Notes under the pieces: model-generated
What the model saw: only the letters and a program-made list of their open reading frames with translations
Database searches by the model: none
What the model was told of the DNA's origin: nothing
Program-made: the position numbers and the translations under genes
Part shown: positions 50,185 to 58,479 of the stretch, in pieces
Layout: the number at the start of each line of letters is the position of its first letter
How positions within the stretch are numbered: position 1 is the stretch's first letter
NCBI GenBank assembly: GCA_963662645.2
Contig: OY759762.1
Coordinates: 2,542,001-2,606,000, forward strand
Reading direction: 5' to 3'
Length of the DNA stretch: 64,000 nt
Source: Aldehydirespirator sp963662645
GTDB taxonomy: Bacteria > Actinomycetota > Acidimicrobiia > Acidimicrobiales > Aldehydirespiratoraceae

Positions 50185-51732
50185 ATGACCGACTTCCTCA
50201 ACGACTGGGGCCTCGTCCTCGTCACCTTCCTCCCGCTGGTGGGGGCGCTGGTGATGCTGGCCATCCCCGCCGCCGAAGAGAAGGCCCACAAGCAGTTGGC
50301 GCTGCTGGCGTCGCTGGCCTCGCTGGTGGTGGGAGTTCTGCTGGTGGCCGACTTCGACTACGGAGCCGCCGGCACCCTGCAGTACGGGGTGGACAAGCCG
50401 TGGATCGACGTGATCAACAGCCGCTTCATCCTCGGCCTCGACGGCATCTCCCTGCCGCTGATGGCCCTCACGCTGGTGGTGGTGCCGCTGTGTGTCATCT
50501 ACTCCTGGGACCACATACCCGAGCCCGGCAACCCCAAGGCGTTCTTCATCCTCATGCTCATCCTCGAGACGGGCATGGTGGGCACTTTCGTGGCCCAGGA
50601 CCTGATCCTGTTCTTCGTGTTCTTCGAGGTCGTGCTGCTGCCCATGTTCTTCATGATCGCGGTGTGGGGCGGCGAGAACCGGCGCTACGCGTCGATCAAG
50701 TTCTTCCTGTTCACGCTGTTCGGCTCGGCGCTGATGCTGCTGTCGTTCCTGGCCCTGTTCTTCCTGTCCACCGACCCGGCCACCGGAGAGTCGCTGCGCA
50801 CCTTCGACATGCGGGCCCTGTCCGACGTGGCCGGCGCGGGCATCCTGGGCGCGACCCAGACCTGGATCTTCGCGGGCATGTTCATCGGCTTCGGGGTGAA
50901 GGTGCCGATGTTCCCGTTCCACACGTGGCTGCCCGACGCCCACACCGAGGCGCCCACCGTGGGGTCGGTGATCCTGGCCGCGATCCTGTTGAAGCTCGGC
51001 ACCTACGGGTTCGTGCGCATCGCGGTGCCCATGCTGCCCGACGGTGCCGAGACGTGGGCGCCGTGGATCGGCCTGCTGGCCGTGATCGGCATCATCTACG
51101 GCGCGCTGGGGTGCCTGGCCCAGACCGACATGAAGCGGCTCATCGCGTTCTCGTCGGTGGCCCACATGGGCTTCGTGATGCTGGGGATCGCCACCCTGAC
51201 CGACTTCGGGATCAACGCCGCCATCTTCGGCATGGTCGCCCACGGGATCATCACCGGGATGCTGTTCTTCCTGGCCGGCTCGGTGAAGGAGCGGTATCAC
51301 ACGCTGGAGATCCGCCGGCTCGGGGGGATGCTGGTCCAGGCGCCCCGCATGGGCTGGATCCTCGGGTTCTGCTCGATGGCGTCGCTGGGCCTGCCCGGCC
51401 TGGCCGGCTTCTGGGGGGAGTTCCCCGCCATCCTGTCGGCCTACTCGCCCGCGGAGGGCCTGCCGGTCGAGACGTTCCGGACCTACATGGTGGTCGCCGC
51501 GGTGGGAACGGTGCTGGCTGCGGGCTACCTGCTGTGGCTGCTGCAGCGCACCGCCATGGGCGCGCCCCGAGAGGAGTTCGTCGACAGCGACGAGATCGTC
51601 GACGTGACCCGCACCGAGTGGATCGCCTGGGCGCCCCTGCTGGTCGGGATCCTGCTCTTCGGCCTGGTACCCGGCCTGATCTTCGACGTGACCGACCCAG
51701 CCGTGGTCGGCCTGCTCGCCAACGGAGGCTGA
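50185..51732 (+). CDS. nuoM: NADH-quinone oxidoreductase-like subunit M (operon 2)
   Basis: A 515-residue antiporter-like subunit. LGLDGISLPLMALTLVVVPL, FFVFFEVVLLPMFFMIAVWG, FPFHTWLPDAHTEAPTVGSV and LAGFWGEFPAIL are conserved. Confidence 0.95.
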   Translation: MTDFLNDWGLVLVTFLPLVGALVMLAIPAAEEKAHKQLALLASLASLVVGVLLVADFDYGAAGTLQYGVDKPWIDVINSRFILGLDGISLPLMALTLVVVPLCVIYSWDHIPEPGNPKAFFILMLILETGMVGTFVAQDLILFFVFFEVVLLPMFFMIAVWGGENRRYASIKFFLFTLFGSALMLLSFLALFFLSTDPATGESLRTFDMRALSDVAGAGILGATQTWIFAGMFIGFGVKVPMFPFHTWLPDAHTEAPTVGSVILAAILLKLGTYGFVRIAVPMLPDGAETWAPWIGLLAVIGIIYGALGCLAQTDMKRLIAFSSVAHMGFVMLGIATLTDFGINAAIFGMVAHGIITGMLFFLAGSVKERYHTLEIRRLGGMLVQAPRMGWILGFCSMASLGLPGLAGFWGEFPAILSAYSPAEGLPVETFRTYMVVAAVGTVLAAGYLLWLLQRTAMGAPREEFVDSDEIVDVTRTEWIAWAPLLVGILLFGLVPGLIFDVTDPAVVGLLANGG

Positions 51733-51739
51733 CCGGCTG

Positions 51740-53263
51740 ATGCTCGGTTCGGTGCTCACGCTCGCCTTCGAGCGGCCTGCGATCGACTGGCACGCGATCG
51801 CGCCCGAGCTGACCCTGCTCGGCTTCGGAGCCCTGCTGACGCTGGTCGACATCCTCTGGCTGGAGCGGGGCCGGGCCGTGGTGTCGGCGCTGGCGTCGTT
51901 CGGGCTGCTGGCCTCGATGGTGCCGCTGCTGACCCTGGCATGGGACGGCGCCGACCGGTCCACGTTCTGGGGCGCCTATGTGGTCGACGACTACTCGCTG
52001 GTGATGAAGGCCGTGTTCCTGCTGGCCGGGTACGTGGTGGTGCTGCTGTCCACCAACTACATCGCCGAGGGCGACTACTGGGAGAACGAGTACTACCAGA
52101 TGCTGCTGTCGGCCGTGCTGGGCATGGTGGTGATGGCCTCGGCCCGCGACCTGGTGACCATCTTCGTGGCCTTGGAGTTGCTCTCGATACCCGCCTACTT
52201 GATGGCCACGTGGCGCAAGCGGGATCTGCGCAGCAACGAGGCCGGGCTCAAGTACTACCTGATGGGGGTGTTCGCCTCTGCGGTGCTCCTCTACGGGATG
52301 TCGCTGCTGTACGGGGCGGCCGGCTCCACCATGCTGACCGACATCGACGCGGCCATCTCGGGCGACGGCGCGCCGCTGGCGGTGGTCACGCTGGGCGTGA
52401 TCTTCGTGGTGGTCGGCTTCGGCTTCAAGGTGTCGGCGTTCCCGTTCCACACCTGGGCGCCCGACACCTACGAGGGCGCGCCCACCCCAGTGACCGCGTT
52501 CTTGTCGGTGGCGTCGAAGGCGGCCGGGTTCGTGGCCCTGCTGAGCCTGGTGTTCGTGGGTTTCTGGGGCCGCGCCGACGTGTACCAGCCGCTGATGTGG
52601 GCCCTGGCCGCGGCGTCGATGTTCGGCGGCAACCTGATGGCGCTGCGCCAGACCAACCTCGTGAGGCTGCTGGCGTACTCGGGGGTGGCTCAGGCCGGCT
52701 ACATGCTGGCCCCGCTGGCGGTGGCGGGGGAGTCGCTGGCCACAGCCGACGACGCCCTATCGTCGGTGGTGACCTACCTGGCTATCTACGCCGCCATGAA
52801 CCTGGGAGCCTTCGCGGTGGTCATCGCGGTGGCCCGCCGCACCGCCTCGGCCGAGATCGACACCTACAAGGGCCTATTCCGCTACTCGCCGGGCCTGGCC
52901 GTCGCCATGACGATCTTCCTGATGGCCCTGGCCGGAATCCCGCCGCTGGGAGGCTGGTTCGCCAAGTTCGAAATAGTCCTGGCCCTGATCTCCCCGGGCA
53001 CCCCCTGGGGCGTCGCCCTAGGCGTGATCGTGGCCATCAACTCCGTGATAGCCCTCTACTACTACGCAAGAATCGCCAGCCACATGTGGGTAGAAGCCCC
53101 ACCCGTCGACGAAGGCTTCGACACCACTACCCCCATCAAGCCCCCCACCTCAGTCTCAGCCGCCCTAATCCTCACCGGTGCGGCCACCCTAGCCTTCGGC
53201 ATCCTCCCCCAATGGGTAGGCCACTTCACCGAGGTAACCCTGATAACTGCCCTCCCCGGCTGA
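51740..53263 (+). CDS. nuoN: NADH-quinone oxidoreductase-like subunit N (operon 2)
   Basis: A 507-residue antiporter-like subunit ending operon 2. FVALELLSIPAYLMATWRKR, LKYYLMGVFASAVLLYGMSL, FPFHTWAPDTYEGAPTPVTA and GIPPLGGWFAKFEIV are canonical. The last 250 bases use more A/T-ending codons than the rest. Confidence 0.95.
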   Translation: MLGSVLTLAFERPAIDWHAIAPELTLLGFGALLTLVDILWLERGRAVVSALASFGLLASMVPLLTLAWDGADRSTFWGAYVVDDYSLVMKAVFLLAGYVVVLLSTNYIAEGDYWENEYYQMLLSAVLGMVVMASARDLVTIFVALELLSIPAYLMATWRKRDLRSNEAGLKYYLMGVFASAVLLYGMSLLYGAAGSTMLTDIDAAISGDGAPLAVVTLGVIFVVVGFGFKVSAFPFHTWAPDTYEGAPTPVTAFLSVASKAAGFVALLSLVFVGFWGRADVYQPLMWALAAASMFGGNLMALRQTNLVRLLAYSGVAQAGYMLAPLAVAGESLATADDALSSVVTYLAIYAAMNLGAFAVVIAVARRTASAEIDTYKGLFRYSPGLAVAMTIFLMALAGIPPLGGWFAKFEIVLALISPGTPWGVALGVIVAINSVIALYYYARIASHMWVEAPPVDEGFDTTTPIKPPTSVSAALILTGAATLAFGILPQWVGHFTEVTLITALPG

Positions 53264-53394
53264 CCCTGCAGATCAACATGACCGATGACCTGCAGTGAAG
53301 CAATGGGGAGAATGGTGCCGGCTGAACGCCGGTCATGATGATCGACGTCGATCAGAAGCGAAGCCGGAGACGATCGTTGTGGGGGCATGCAGGG

Positions 53395-54184
53395 ATGGCC
53401 GATAGCCGCTGCTTCATACAGTTCCCGCACCCGGGTGCCGAGTACAGACCGGCCGCAGCCGGAGCAGTTTCATGGAACACACTCTCGGCGGCGCATGCGC
53501 GCAAGTTCATGCAGCTGTCAGGCGAATGGATCGACTCTGATGGCAGCACCGGGCTGCGAAGGTCTGCACAACACCGACCCGTTCATCTTCGGTGACCGGA
53601 TCCTGTACTCGAACTGCAGACAGCCGAGTAGCTCACGCCTGCGCAGCCTCGACCGCGGCTCGGTGATCGCCTTCGGGAGCAGCAAGACAGGCCAATGGTT
53701 GCTTGACACTGTGCTGGTGGTGGCCGACAGCGTCGACTACTCCCCGGCCTGGGCGCGCTCAGACCTGGCAGGTCTAGTACCCGAGACCTTCTTGGACGTG
53801 ACAGGCGGGCCGCTACAAGACAACAGCGGCGATGCGGCCTGCACTCCGGCACCGAAGCGCCCGAGTAGCTGCGGTGGGCGAGTCAGCCGCGATCCGGACG
53901 CGACGCTCCGGCTCTACCGGGGAGCCATTCCCGCCGATCCGGTGCACGGGATGTTCAGCTTCTTCCCAGCGATGCCCGCAGGCGGCGATGAGGGTTTCCC
54001 GCGACCCGGCGTAGAACTCCCGCAGTCCTACTTCAACCGAAGGGTGCGACAGGGCCACAAGCAGTCGTGCGACCTCGCTGAACAGGAACTGGTTCAACTC
54101 TGGGAGTCGCTCGCGGCACAAGTCCACGACGCCGGTCTCGTCCTTGGCACCCGCGCGGCACTGCCGGAGCGCCGCGAGGCATGA
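53395..54184 (+). pseudogene. Conserved FIQFPHPG-type protein, frame-broken by an apparent internal deletion
   Basis: From ATG 53395 one frame reads MADSRCFIQFPHPGAEYRP, then HARKFMQLSGEWIDSDGS, and is lost near 53560. Another frame then gives GLHNTDPFIFGDRILYSNCR, LRSLDRGSVIAFGS, WLLDTVLVVADSVDYSP, YRGAIPADPVHGMFSFFPAM and a C terminus AQVHDAGLVLGTR, ending at 54184. The two parts look like one conserved actinobacterial protein with its middle missing and the frame shifted. I cannot name a function. It stands directly before the restriction-modification genes and may belong to that island. Confidence 0.5.
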
Positions 54185-54288
54185 GCATGCCATAGATCGT
54201 AGGCAACTCTTGGCTGGCCGCCGGGATCGCGGAGTGTGTCGTAGCAGGCTCCTATGCTCGGGCACCGGGCGAGGAAGGAGCTTCGCGG

Positions 54289-55800
54289 GTGGTCTTGGCT
54301 GAGGCGGGGGCGAGGAGCGGTGTGGACGAGCTTCTGCGGCTTGCTGATGCTCTGAACGCGGAGCTGGAGTCGAGCAACGGCCGCGGCGAGCGGTCGGTGC
54401 GGGGGCAGTTCGCCACCCCGTCGGAGGCTGCCCGGACCATGGCCGGCCTCGTGGAGCCGGCCGGCGGCGTCCTCAGAGTCGTGGATCCCGGTGCTGGGGC
54501 GGGCGCGTTGATGTTGGCTCTTGTGGCGACGGTTGTGGAGAGCGGCTCTGTGGAGCAGCTATCGGTGGACCTCGTGGAGACGGACCCCAAGGCCCGCGGA
54601 CTATTGGAGGCGGCCGTCCGGGGAGCGCACGTTGTGGCTGAGGCCCACGGGCTGAGGCTCACAACGCAGATCGTCGACCGCGACTTCTGCGACATGTCCG
54701 GATGGGCGGGAGAAGATCGGTTCGATGCTGCGATCCTGAATCCGCCGTACATGAAGCTCGGCGCGTCCGACCCTTGCCGACGGATGGTCGGCCGACGGCA
54801 CGGCGCGGACTGCCCCAACCTCTACGCGGCGTTCCTCGCGGTGGCGGTGGAGTTGCTGCGCGACGGCGGGCAGCTGGTCGCCATCACGCCGAGGTCGTTC
54901 GCCAACGGCCTGTACTTCACGAACTTCCGTCGCCATCTCACGGACAGGGCCTCCTTTCGTCATGTGGTCCTCTTCGACCGCCGCGACCGGGTGTTCCGGT
55001 CATCCTCGGTGCTGCAAGAGACCGTGATCTTCTCGATGGGCAAGTCGGCTCCCGGGCCGAGCGATCTCGTGAGAGTCGAGACACGGCCCGATCACGTGTC
55101 TGGACCGCACGAGGTTCATGACGTGCCCCACCACAACATCGTTCTGTCCCATGATCCCGGCCGGTTCATCAACCTTCCCGGCAGTCCCGACGTGATGCGT
55201 GTCGCGGAGCGGGTGGCGGCGTTGCCATCTGACCTCCATTCGCTGGGGCTGGCTGTCTCGACCGGGCCGGTCGTCGACTTCCGGTGCCGGGAGTACCTCA
55301 CCGCGGCGCAGGCAGAGGGCTCGGTCCCGCTGGTCTATCCGGCGAATCTGAAACAGGCCCGGGTGGAGTGGCCCCTGGAGGCGCGCAAGCCGCAGGGTTT
55401 CACGGTTGCGCCCCAGACCCGGCGGTGGCTGTTCCCGAACGGGATCTACGTGCTCGTCAAGCGCTTCACCGCCAAGGAGGAGAGGCGGCGCGTCGTGGCC
55501 GGCGTCTACGACCCTGTCGACGGGTACGACCATGTGGCCTTCGAGAACCATGTGAACGTCATCCACCGCGACCATGGGCCGCTCCGCAGGTCTGAGGCGG
55601 AGAGCCTGGCGGAGTTCCTCAACAGCGACTTGGTCGACACCTACTTCCGCATGTTCAGCGGCAGCACTCAGGTGAATGCCACCGACCTGCGTCGTCTCCG
55701 GTTCCCGGAACTGTGCGAATCACACCACTCGACGCTGTTCGACGCAGAGGGCTCCTGCCTCACGGATCGTGGAATCCGCGAGGGCAAGCCGCTGTCATGA
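54289..55800 (+). CDS. N6-adenine DNA methyltransferase, BsuBI/PstI-type modification enzyme
   Basis: A 503-residue gamma-type adenine methyltransferase. GQFATPSEAARTMAGLVEP is the typical entry, VDPGAGAGALMLALVATVVE the SAM-binding motif I, and FDAAILNPPYMKLGASDPCR contains catalytic NPPY (motif IV). The C-terminal half is the target-recognition part. With the nuclease gene downstream it would protect host DNA; BsuBI and PstI recognise CTGCAG, but specificity here is an inference from the partner's family. GTG start with GAGGAAGGAG upstream. It overlaps the nuclease start (ATGA). Confidence 0.88.
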   Translation: MVLAEAGARSGVDELLRLADALNAELESSNGRGERSVRGQFATPSEAARTMAGLVEPAGGVLRVVDPGAGAGALMLALVATVVESGSVEQLSVDLVETDPKARGLLEAAVRGAHVVAEAHGLRLTTQIVDRDFCDMSGWAGEDRFDAAILNPPYMKLGASDPCRRMVGRRHGADCPNLYAAFLAVAVELLRDGGQLVAITPRSFANGLYFTNFRRHLTDRASFRHVVLFDRRDRVFRSSSVLQETVIFSMGKSAPGPSDLVRVETRPDHVSGPHEVHDVPHHNIVLSHDPGRFINLPGSPDVMRVAERVAALPSDLHSLGLAVSTGPVVDFRCREYLTAAQAEGSVPLVYPANLKQARVEWPLEARKPQGFTVAPQTRRWLFPNGIYVLVKRFTAKEERRRVVAGVYDPVDGYDHVAFENHVNVIHRDHGPLRRSEAESLAEFLNSDLVDTYFRMFSGSTQVNATDLRRLRFPELCESHHSTLFDAEGSCLTDRGIREGKPLS

Positions 55801-56639
55801 GCAGTTCAGCGTCGGCCAGCGAGTGCCAGTGGCTTCTTCGCAACATGGGCTTCGACCGTGAGCGGTACAACGAGCGCTCGGCACTGGTGCTGCTGGCGCT
55901 CCTGGGCCTCAAGCCCGGTGACCCGTGGACGGAGTCCGAGGCCCGGCTGCTGCGAACCGTCGACATCATGGGATGGATCCGTGACCACTGGGAAGTGGAC
56001 TACAGGCCGAACACCCGGGAGACCGTCAGGCGCTATCAGGTCACATCGGAGGCGCTGAGCCTCATCCGGTCACATGGGACGCCGAGCTTCGGGCGCAATC
56101 TGCGTCGATAGCTGGAAGCGGCCTACAGGCAGGAGCGAGACCTGCTGAAGATCCCCGTCACGCTGCCCCATGGCGCGGAGATCATCCTGACGGCGGGAGG
56201 GCAGAACACGCTTCTCAAGGCCATGGTCGAGGAGTTCTGCCCGAGATTCACTCCAGGGGGATCGGTCCTGTACATCGGCGACGCCGGTGACAAGTGGCTC
56301 GCCTTCGAGAAGGAGGTCCTGGAATCGCTGGGCGTCTCCGTAGACGACCACGGCAAGATGCCAGATCTAGTCGTCCACATGGAGGACAGGAACTGGCTCG
56401 TACTCCTGGAAGCAGCCTCGACTCACGGGCCGGTCGACAGCAAGCGCCACATCGAACTCAAGGAGATCTTCAGAGCTTGCACAGCAGGGCTTGTCTTCGT
56501 GTCGTGCTTCCCCGACCAGGCGACCATGAAGAAGCATCTGACAGACATCTCGTGGGAAACCGATGTCTGGACTGCCAATCACCCGACCCACCTCGTCCAC
56601 TTCGACGGCGAGCGCTTCTTGGGGCCGTATAGCGATTGA
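55797..56639 (+). pseudogene. BsuBI/PstI-type restriction endonuclease interrupted by an in-frame TAG
   Basis: One continuous frame from ATG 55797 to TGA 56639 (280 codons) is broken only by TAG 56109-56111. The first part (104 residues) is the helical N-terminal domain (SASECQWLLRNMGFDRERYN, ending SHGTPSFGRNLRR). The second part, after LEAAYRQERDLLK, is the nuclease domain: GDAGDKWLAFEKEVLESLGV, then KMPDLVVHMEDRNWLVLLEA and ASTHGPVDSKRHIELKEIF, which hold the D...ExK-like active-site region of this family. Unless the amber codon is read through or is an assembly error, the enzyme is inactive and the methylase an orphan. Confidence 0.8.
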
Positions 56640-56868
56640 GATCGAGGAGGCAGGTCGAACGCGCCATGGTGCCGATCTCTGACCAGGTGCTGCGCTGTCG
56701 GCGTGCTTCTTGGACCGCGGCGAGGATGGCGTCGTCGATTTCTTGGCGCAACCCCCCGAGTCTGGAGAGTTGCTGGAGAGCGCTGGTGTCGAGGGGCCTC
56801 AGGTCGGCCGGGTCGAGGTTCTCCGCCCACGCGGCGAAGGCCTCGGCGCGCTGCTCCCACCAGTTCTC
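56640..56868 (-). pseudogene. Decayed gene with a helix-turn-helix-like C terminus
   Basis: On the minus strand an open frame from 56868 reads ENWWEQRAEAFAAWAENLDP, LRPLDTSALQQLSRLGG and LRQEIDDAILAAVQEARRQR followed by STWSEIGTMARS. The last part resembles the WxEIGxxLGVSRQA helix-turn-helix of small DNA-binding proteins but lacks its recognition helix. A TAG directly precedes the frame and there is no good start. It probably was a DNA-binding or antitoxin gene. Confidence 0.35.
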
Positions 56869-56885
56869 CTACACCCCGTCTTTGG

Positions 56886-57077
56886 CTACCACTCGGGCGT
56901 TGTCCGGGCCGCAAGGTGCACTGCGGAGTCGATCAGTGCGGGATCCTCGGGGATGCGCCGGTATGCGTCGATCAAGCGCCGGTCAGCGTCGTTCCGCCCG
57001 TCGGTGTCGACCACGGCTTGTGCCCTTCGCGAAGCGGCGCGGTGCTCCCTACCGGCTCGTCGGCATGGTGTCACCAT
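56886..57077 (-). CDS. Short putative antitoxin-like fragment after vapC
   Basis: ATG 57077, five bases after the vapC stop, opens 63 codons. The stretch RRLIDAYRRIPEDPALIDSA followed by ARTTPEW resembles the C-terminal part of small antitoxins, while the first 25 residues look like noise. It may be a remnant continuous with the decayed gene at 56640-56868. Confidence 0.3.
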   Translation of the reverse strand: MVTPCRRAGREHRAASRRAQAVVDTDGRNDADRRLIDAYRRIPEDPALIDSAVHLAARTTPEW

Positions 57078-57080
57078 GGG

Positions 57081-57470
57081 CTAGATCACCTCGATGGGGC
57101 ATTCGGGGCCTTGGGCCCGGGCTAGGCGCCTGTCGGCGGTCACCAGCGTCGTGTCGAGCGCTTCGGCCAGCGCGACGTAGCAGGCGTCGTAGGGGGTGAT
57201 GGTGTCTCGGAGCTCCCATGCCCGCCCGGCGAGGGCGGCTGTGGGGTGTGCCTCGAGCGGCAGCGCGAGGAGGTCCAGGACCGCCTGATCGGCTCCGGCT
57301 GCGTCCATCTGGCCGCCGATTACGTGGCGGCGCAGGGCCGACAGGACCTCTATGCGAGCCAGGTCCGGCGCGTGCAGCGGCTCTGTCGCCAGGCGCTGAC
57401 GGCATCGGGCTCCGTCTGGGCCGTCATCGGCGACAGCGGGGATGAGCACCGATGCGTCGACGACGATCAC
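57081..57470 (-). CDS. vapC: VapC-type PIN-domain toxin
   Basis: A 129-residue PIN ribonuclease. Acidic active-site residues are visible: D5 in IVVDASVLIPAVAD, E41 in LARIEVLSALRR, and the later pair in TPYDACYVALAEAL and LVTADRRLAR. The pair with the upstream ribbon-helix-helix gene suggests a type II toxin-antitoxin system; the toxin would cut tRNA or rRNA. A 145-bp spacer separates it from vapB, unusually long for such pairs. Confidence 0.88.
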   Translation of the reverse strand: MIVVDASVLIPAVADDGPDGARCRQRLATEPLHAPDLARIEVLSALRRHVIGGQMDAAGADQAVLDLLALPLEAHPTAALAGRAWELRDTITPYDACYVALAEALDTTLVTADRRLARAQGPECPIEVI

Positions 57471-57615
57471 TGGCGGTGCCGGCGTGCCCGAAGGCCGCTG
57501 CGGGCGTCTCGATGCACGAGCCCCGATGCGGCGACTACTGTCACGGATGGAGTCCTGCGGCGGATTGATGAGGGACAGGCCGGGGCGGGCAGGATCGCCG
57601 ACGCGCCCACGAGGG

Positions 57616-57852
57616 TCATGAGGTCCGGTCGCGGTCGGCCCTGACGGATCGCGCCGCCTCCTCGATGCTGAACCGGCGGGCGGCGCCGCGGGCCTCGATC
57701 CGCTCGAACACGTCGCTCGCTGCCGGTCGCGACGCCAGCAGCGCCAACTCGGAGCTGAGGTACTGCTGCAGCGACTGGCCGTTGTCGCGGGCTCGGCGAA
57801 CGAGCGTGTGGTGCACGTCGTCGGGAACGTTCCTCACCTGGATATGGGGCAT
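57616..57852 (-). CDS. vapB: VapB/FitA-type ribbon-helix-helix antitoxin
   Basis: A 78-residue protein starting with the ribbon-helix-helix segment IQVRNVPDDVHHTLVRRARD and NGQSLQQYLSSELALLA, followed by a C-terminal toxin-binding tail. It should neutralise VapC and repress its own promoter. TAGAAT lies six bases before the ATG (leaderless), inside an inverted repeat GCATG/CATGC (57853-57869) that is a good operator candidate. Confidence 0.85.
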   Translation of the reverse strand: MPHIQVRNVPDDVHHTLVRRARDNGQSLQQYLSSELALLASRPAASDVFERIEARGAARRFSIEEAARSVRADRDRTS

Positions 57853-57869
57853 GCATGCATTCTACATGC
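57853..57869. promoter_or_regulatory. vapB promoter and candidate operator
   Basis: GCATG (57853-57857) and CATGC (57865-57869) flank the minus-strand -10 box TAGAAT (57859-57864), six bases before the vapB ATG. Binding of VapB here would block polymerase. Confidence 0.5.
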
Positions 57870-57921
57870 GGATGCGCGCAGAAGGCCCGGTCATCGCTTC
57901 GGCGAGATGGTTCGTTGCCTC

Positions 57922-57927
57922 TAGGGT
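57922..57927 (+). promoter_or_regulatory. -10 box of a likely leaderless promoter (AhpD-like gene)
   Basis: TAGGGT with six bases (TGGGGT) to GTG 57934. Confidence 0.5.
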
Positions 57928-57933
57928 TGGGGT

Positions 57934-58416
57934 GTGGCGCGGGTTGAGATTCCGGCTGGGGATGGCGACGAGATCATTCGGGTCTGGGGGGCCAATCCCG
58001 AGATGGGGATGGTGGCCGCGGTTTTCAGCGCCAAGGCCTACGAGAAGTCCCGCATCGCGGTGCGCGAGCGGGAGCTGGTGAGGATGCGGGTGGCGCAGCT
58101 CAACGACTGCCCCACTTGACTGCACACGCGCGCTGCGCAGTTGGCGGAGCACGGCCTCAGCGAACAGGACTACGCCGCGGTGGCCGACTGGCGGGCCGCC
58201 GACCGGTTCAGCGACCGCGAGAAGGCGGCCATCGAGTACGCCGAGTTGTTCGTGTCGGACCACCTGGCGATGGACGACGGCTTCTGGGGCCGGTTCCGCG
58301 AGCACTGGTCGGACTCGGAGATCCTCGACCTGACCGTGCTCGTGGGCAGCTTCCTCGCCAACGGCCGGGCCCTGAGGGTCCTGGAGCCCGAGCACACCTG
58401 CGATCTCAGGATCTGA
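57934..58416 (+). CDS. AhpD/carboxymuconolactone-decarboxylase-like protein with in-frame UGA at the redox CxxC (probable selenoprotein)
   Basis: Read as one frame this is 160 residues. TGA 58117-58119 falls at codon 62 in LVRMRVAQLNDCPT-U-LHTR, exactly where relatives have the second Cys of CPxC. Similarity continues without a break after it (AAQLAEHGLSEQDYAAVADW, REKAAIEYAELFVSDH and EILDLTVLVGSFLANGRAL). AhpD-like proteins use this CxxC to reduce peroxiredoxins or disulfides, and selenocysteine-containing AhpD-like proteins are known from marine metagenomes. An imperfect hairpin at 58128-58155 with apical loop AGTTGGCG (58139-58146) lies at the distance expected of a bacterial SECIS. No sel genes lie in the window, so a Cys-to-stop mutation or base error is the main alternative. 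Confidence 0.7.
58128..58155 (+). promoter_or_regulatory. Candidate bacterial SECIS hairpin
   Basis: Directly after the in-frame UGA, GCGCGCTGCGC pairs with GGAGCACGGC through eight pairs with two one-base bulges and one G-A mismatch. The loop AGTTGGCG has G in its second position, 21 bases after the UGA. Drawn by hand; needs a folding program. Confidence 0.45.
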
Positions 58417-58479
58417 GCCCCAGGTCGGCGGACGGCGAGCTCCCGTAGCGAGAACGCTCAGGTCCTCGCGGCTGCGGTC

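Noticed and set aside
47374..51963. Very long open frame of 1529 codons on the minus strand
   Set aside because: It lies opposite nuoK, nuoL, nuoM and part of nuoN; its translation is His/Arg/Gly-rich without any domain, as expected from the antisense of high-GC genes.
53272..53315. Two CTGCAG sites before the restriction-modification locus as a special control region
   Set aside because: CTGCAG is common elsewhere in the window (for example near 1984, 12411 and 16002), so two nearby sites carry little weight.
56109..56111. Pyrrolysine or programmed readthrough at the TAG in the restriction nuclease
   Set aside because: Pyrrolysine is not expected in this protein family or lineage, and no readthrough signal is visible; mutation or base error is simpler.
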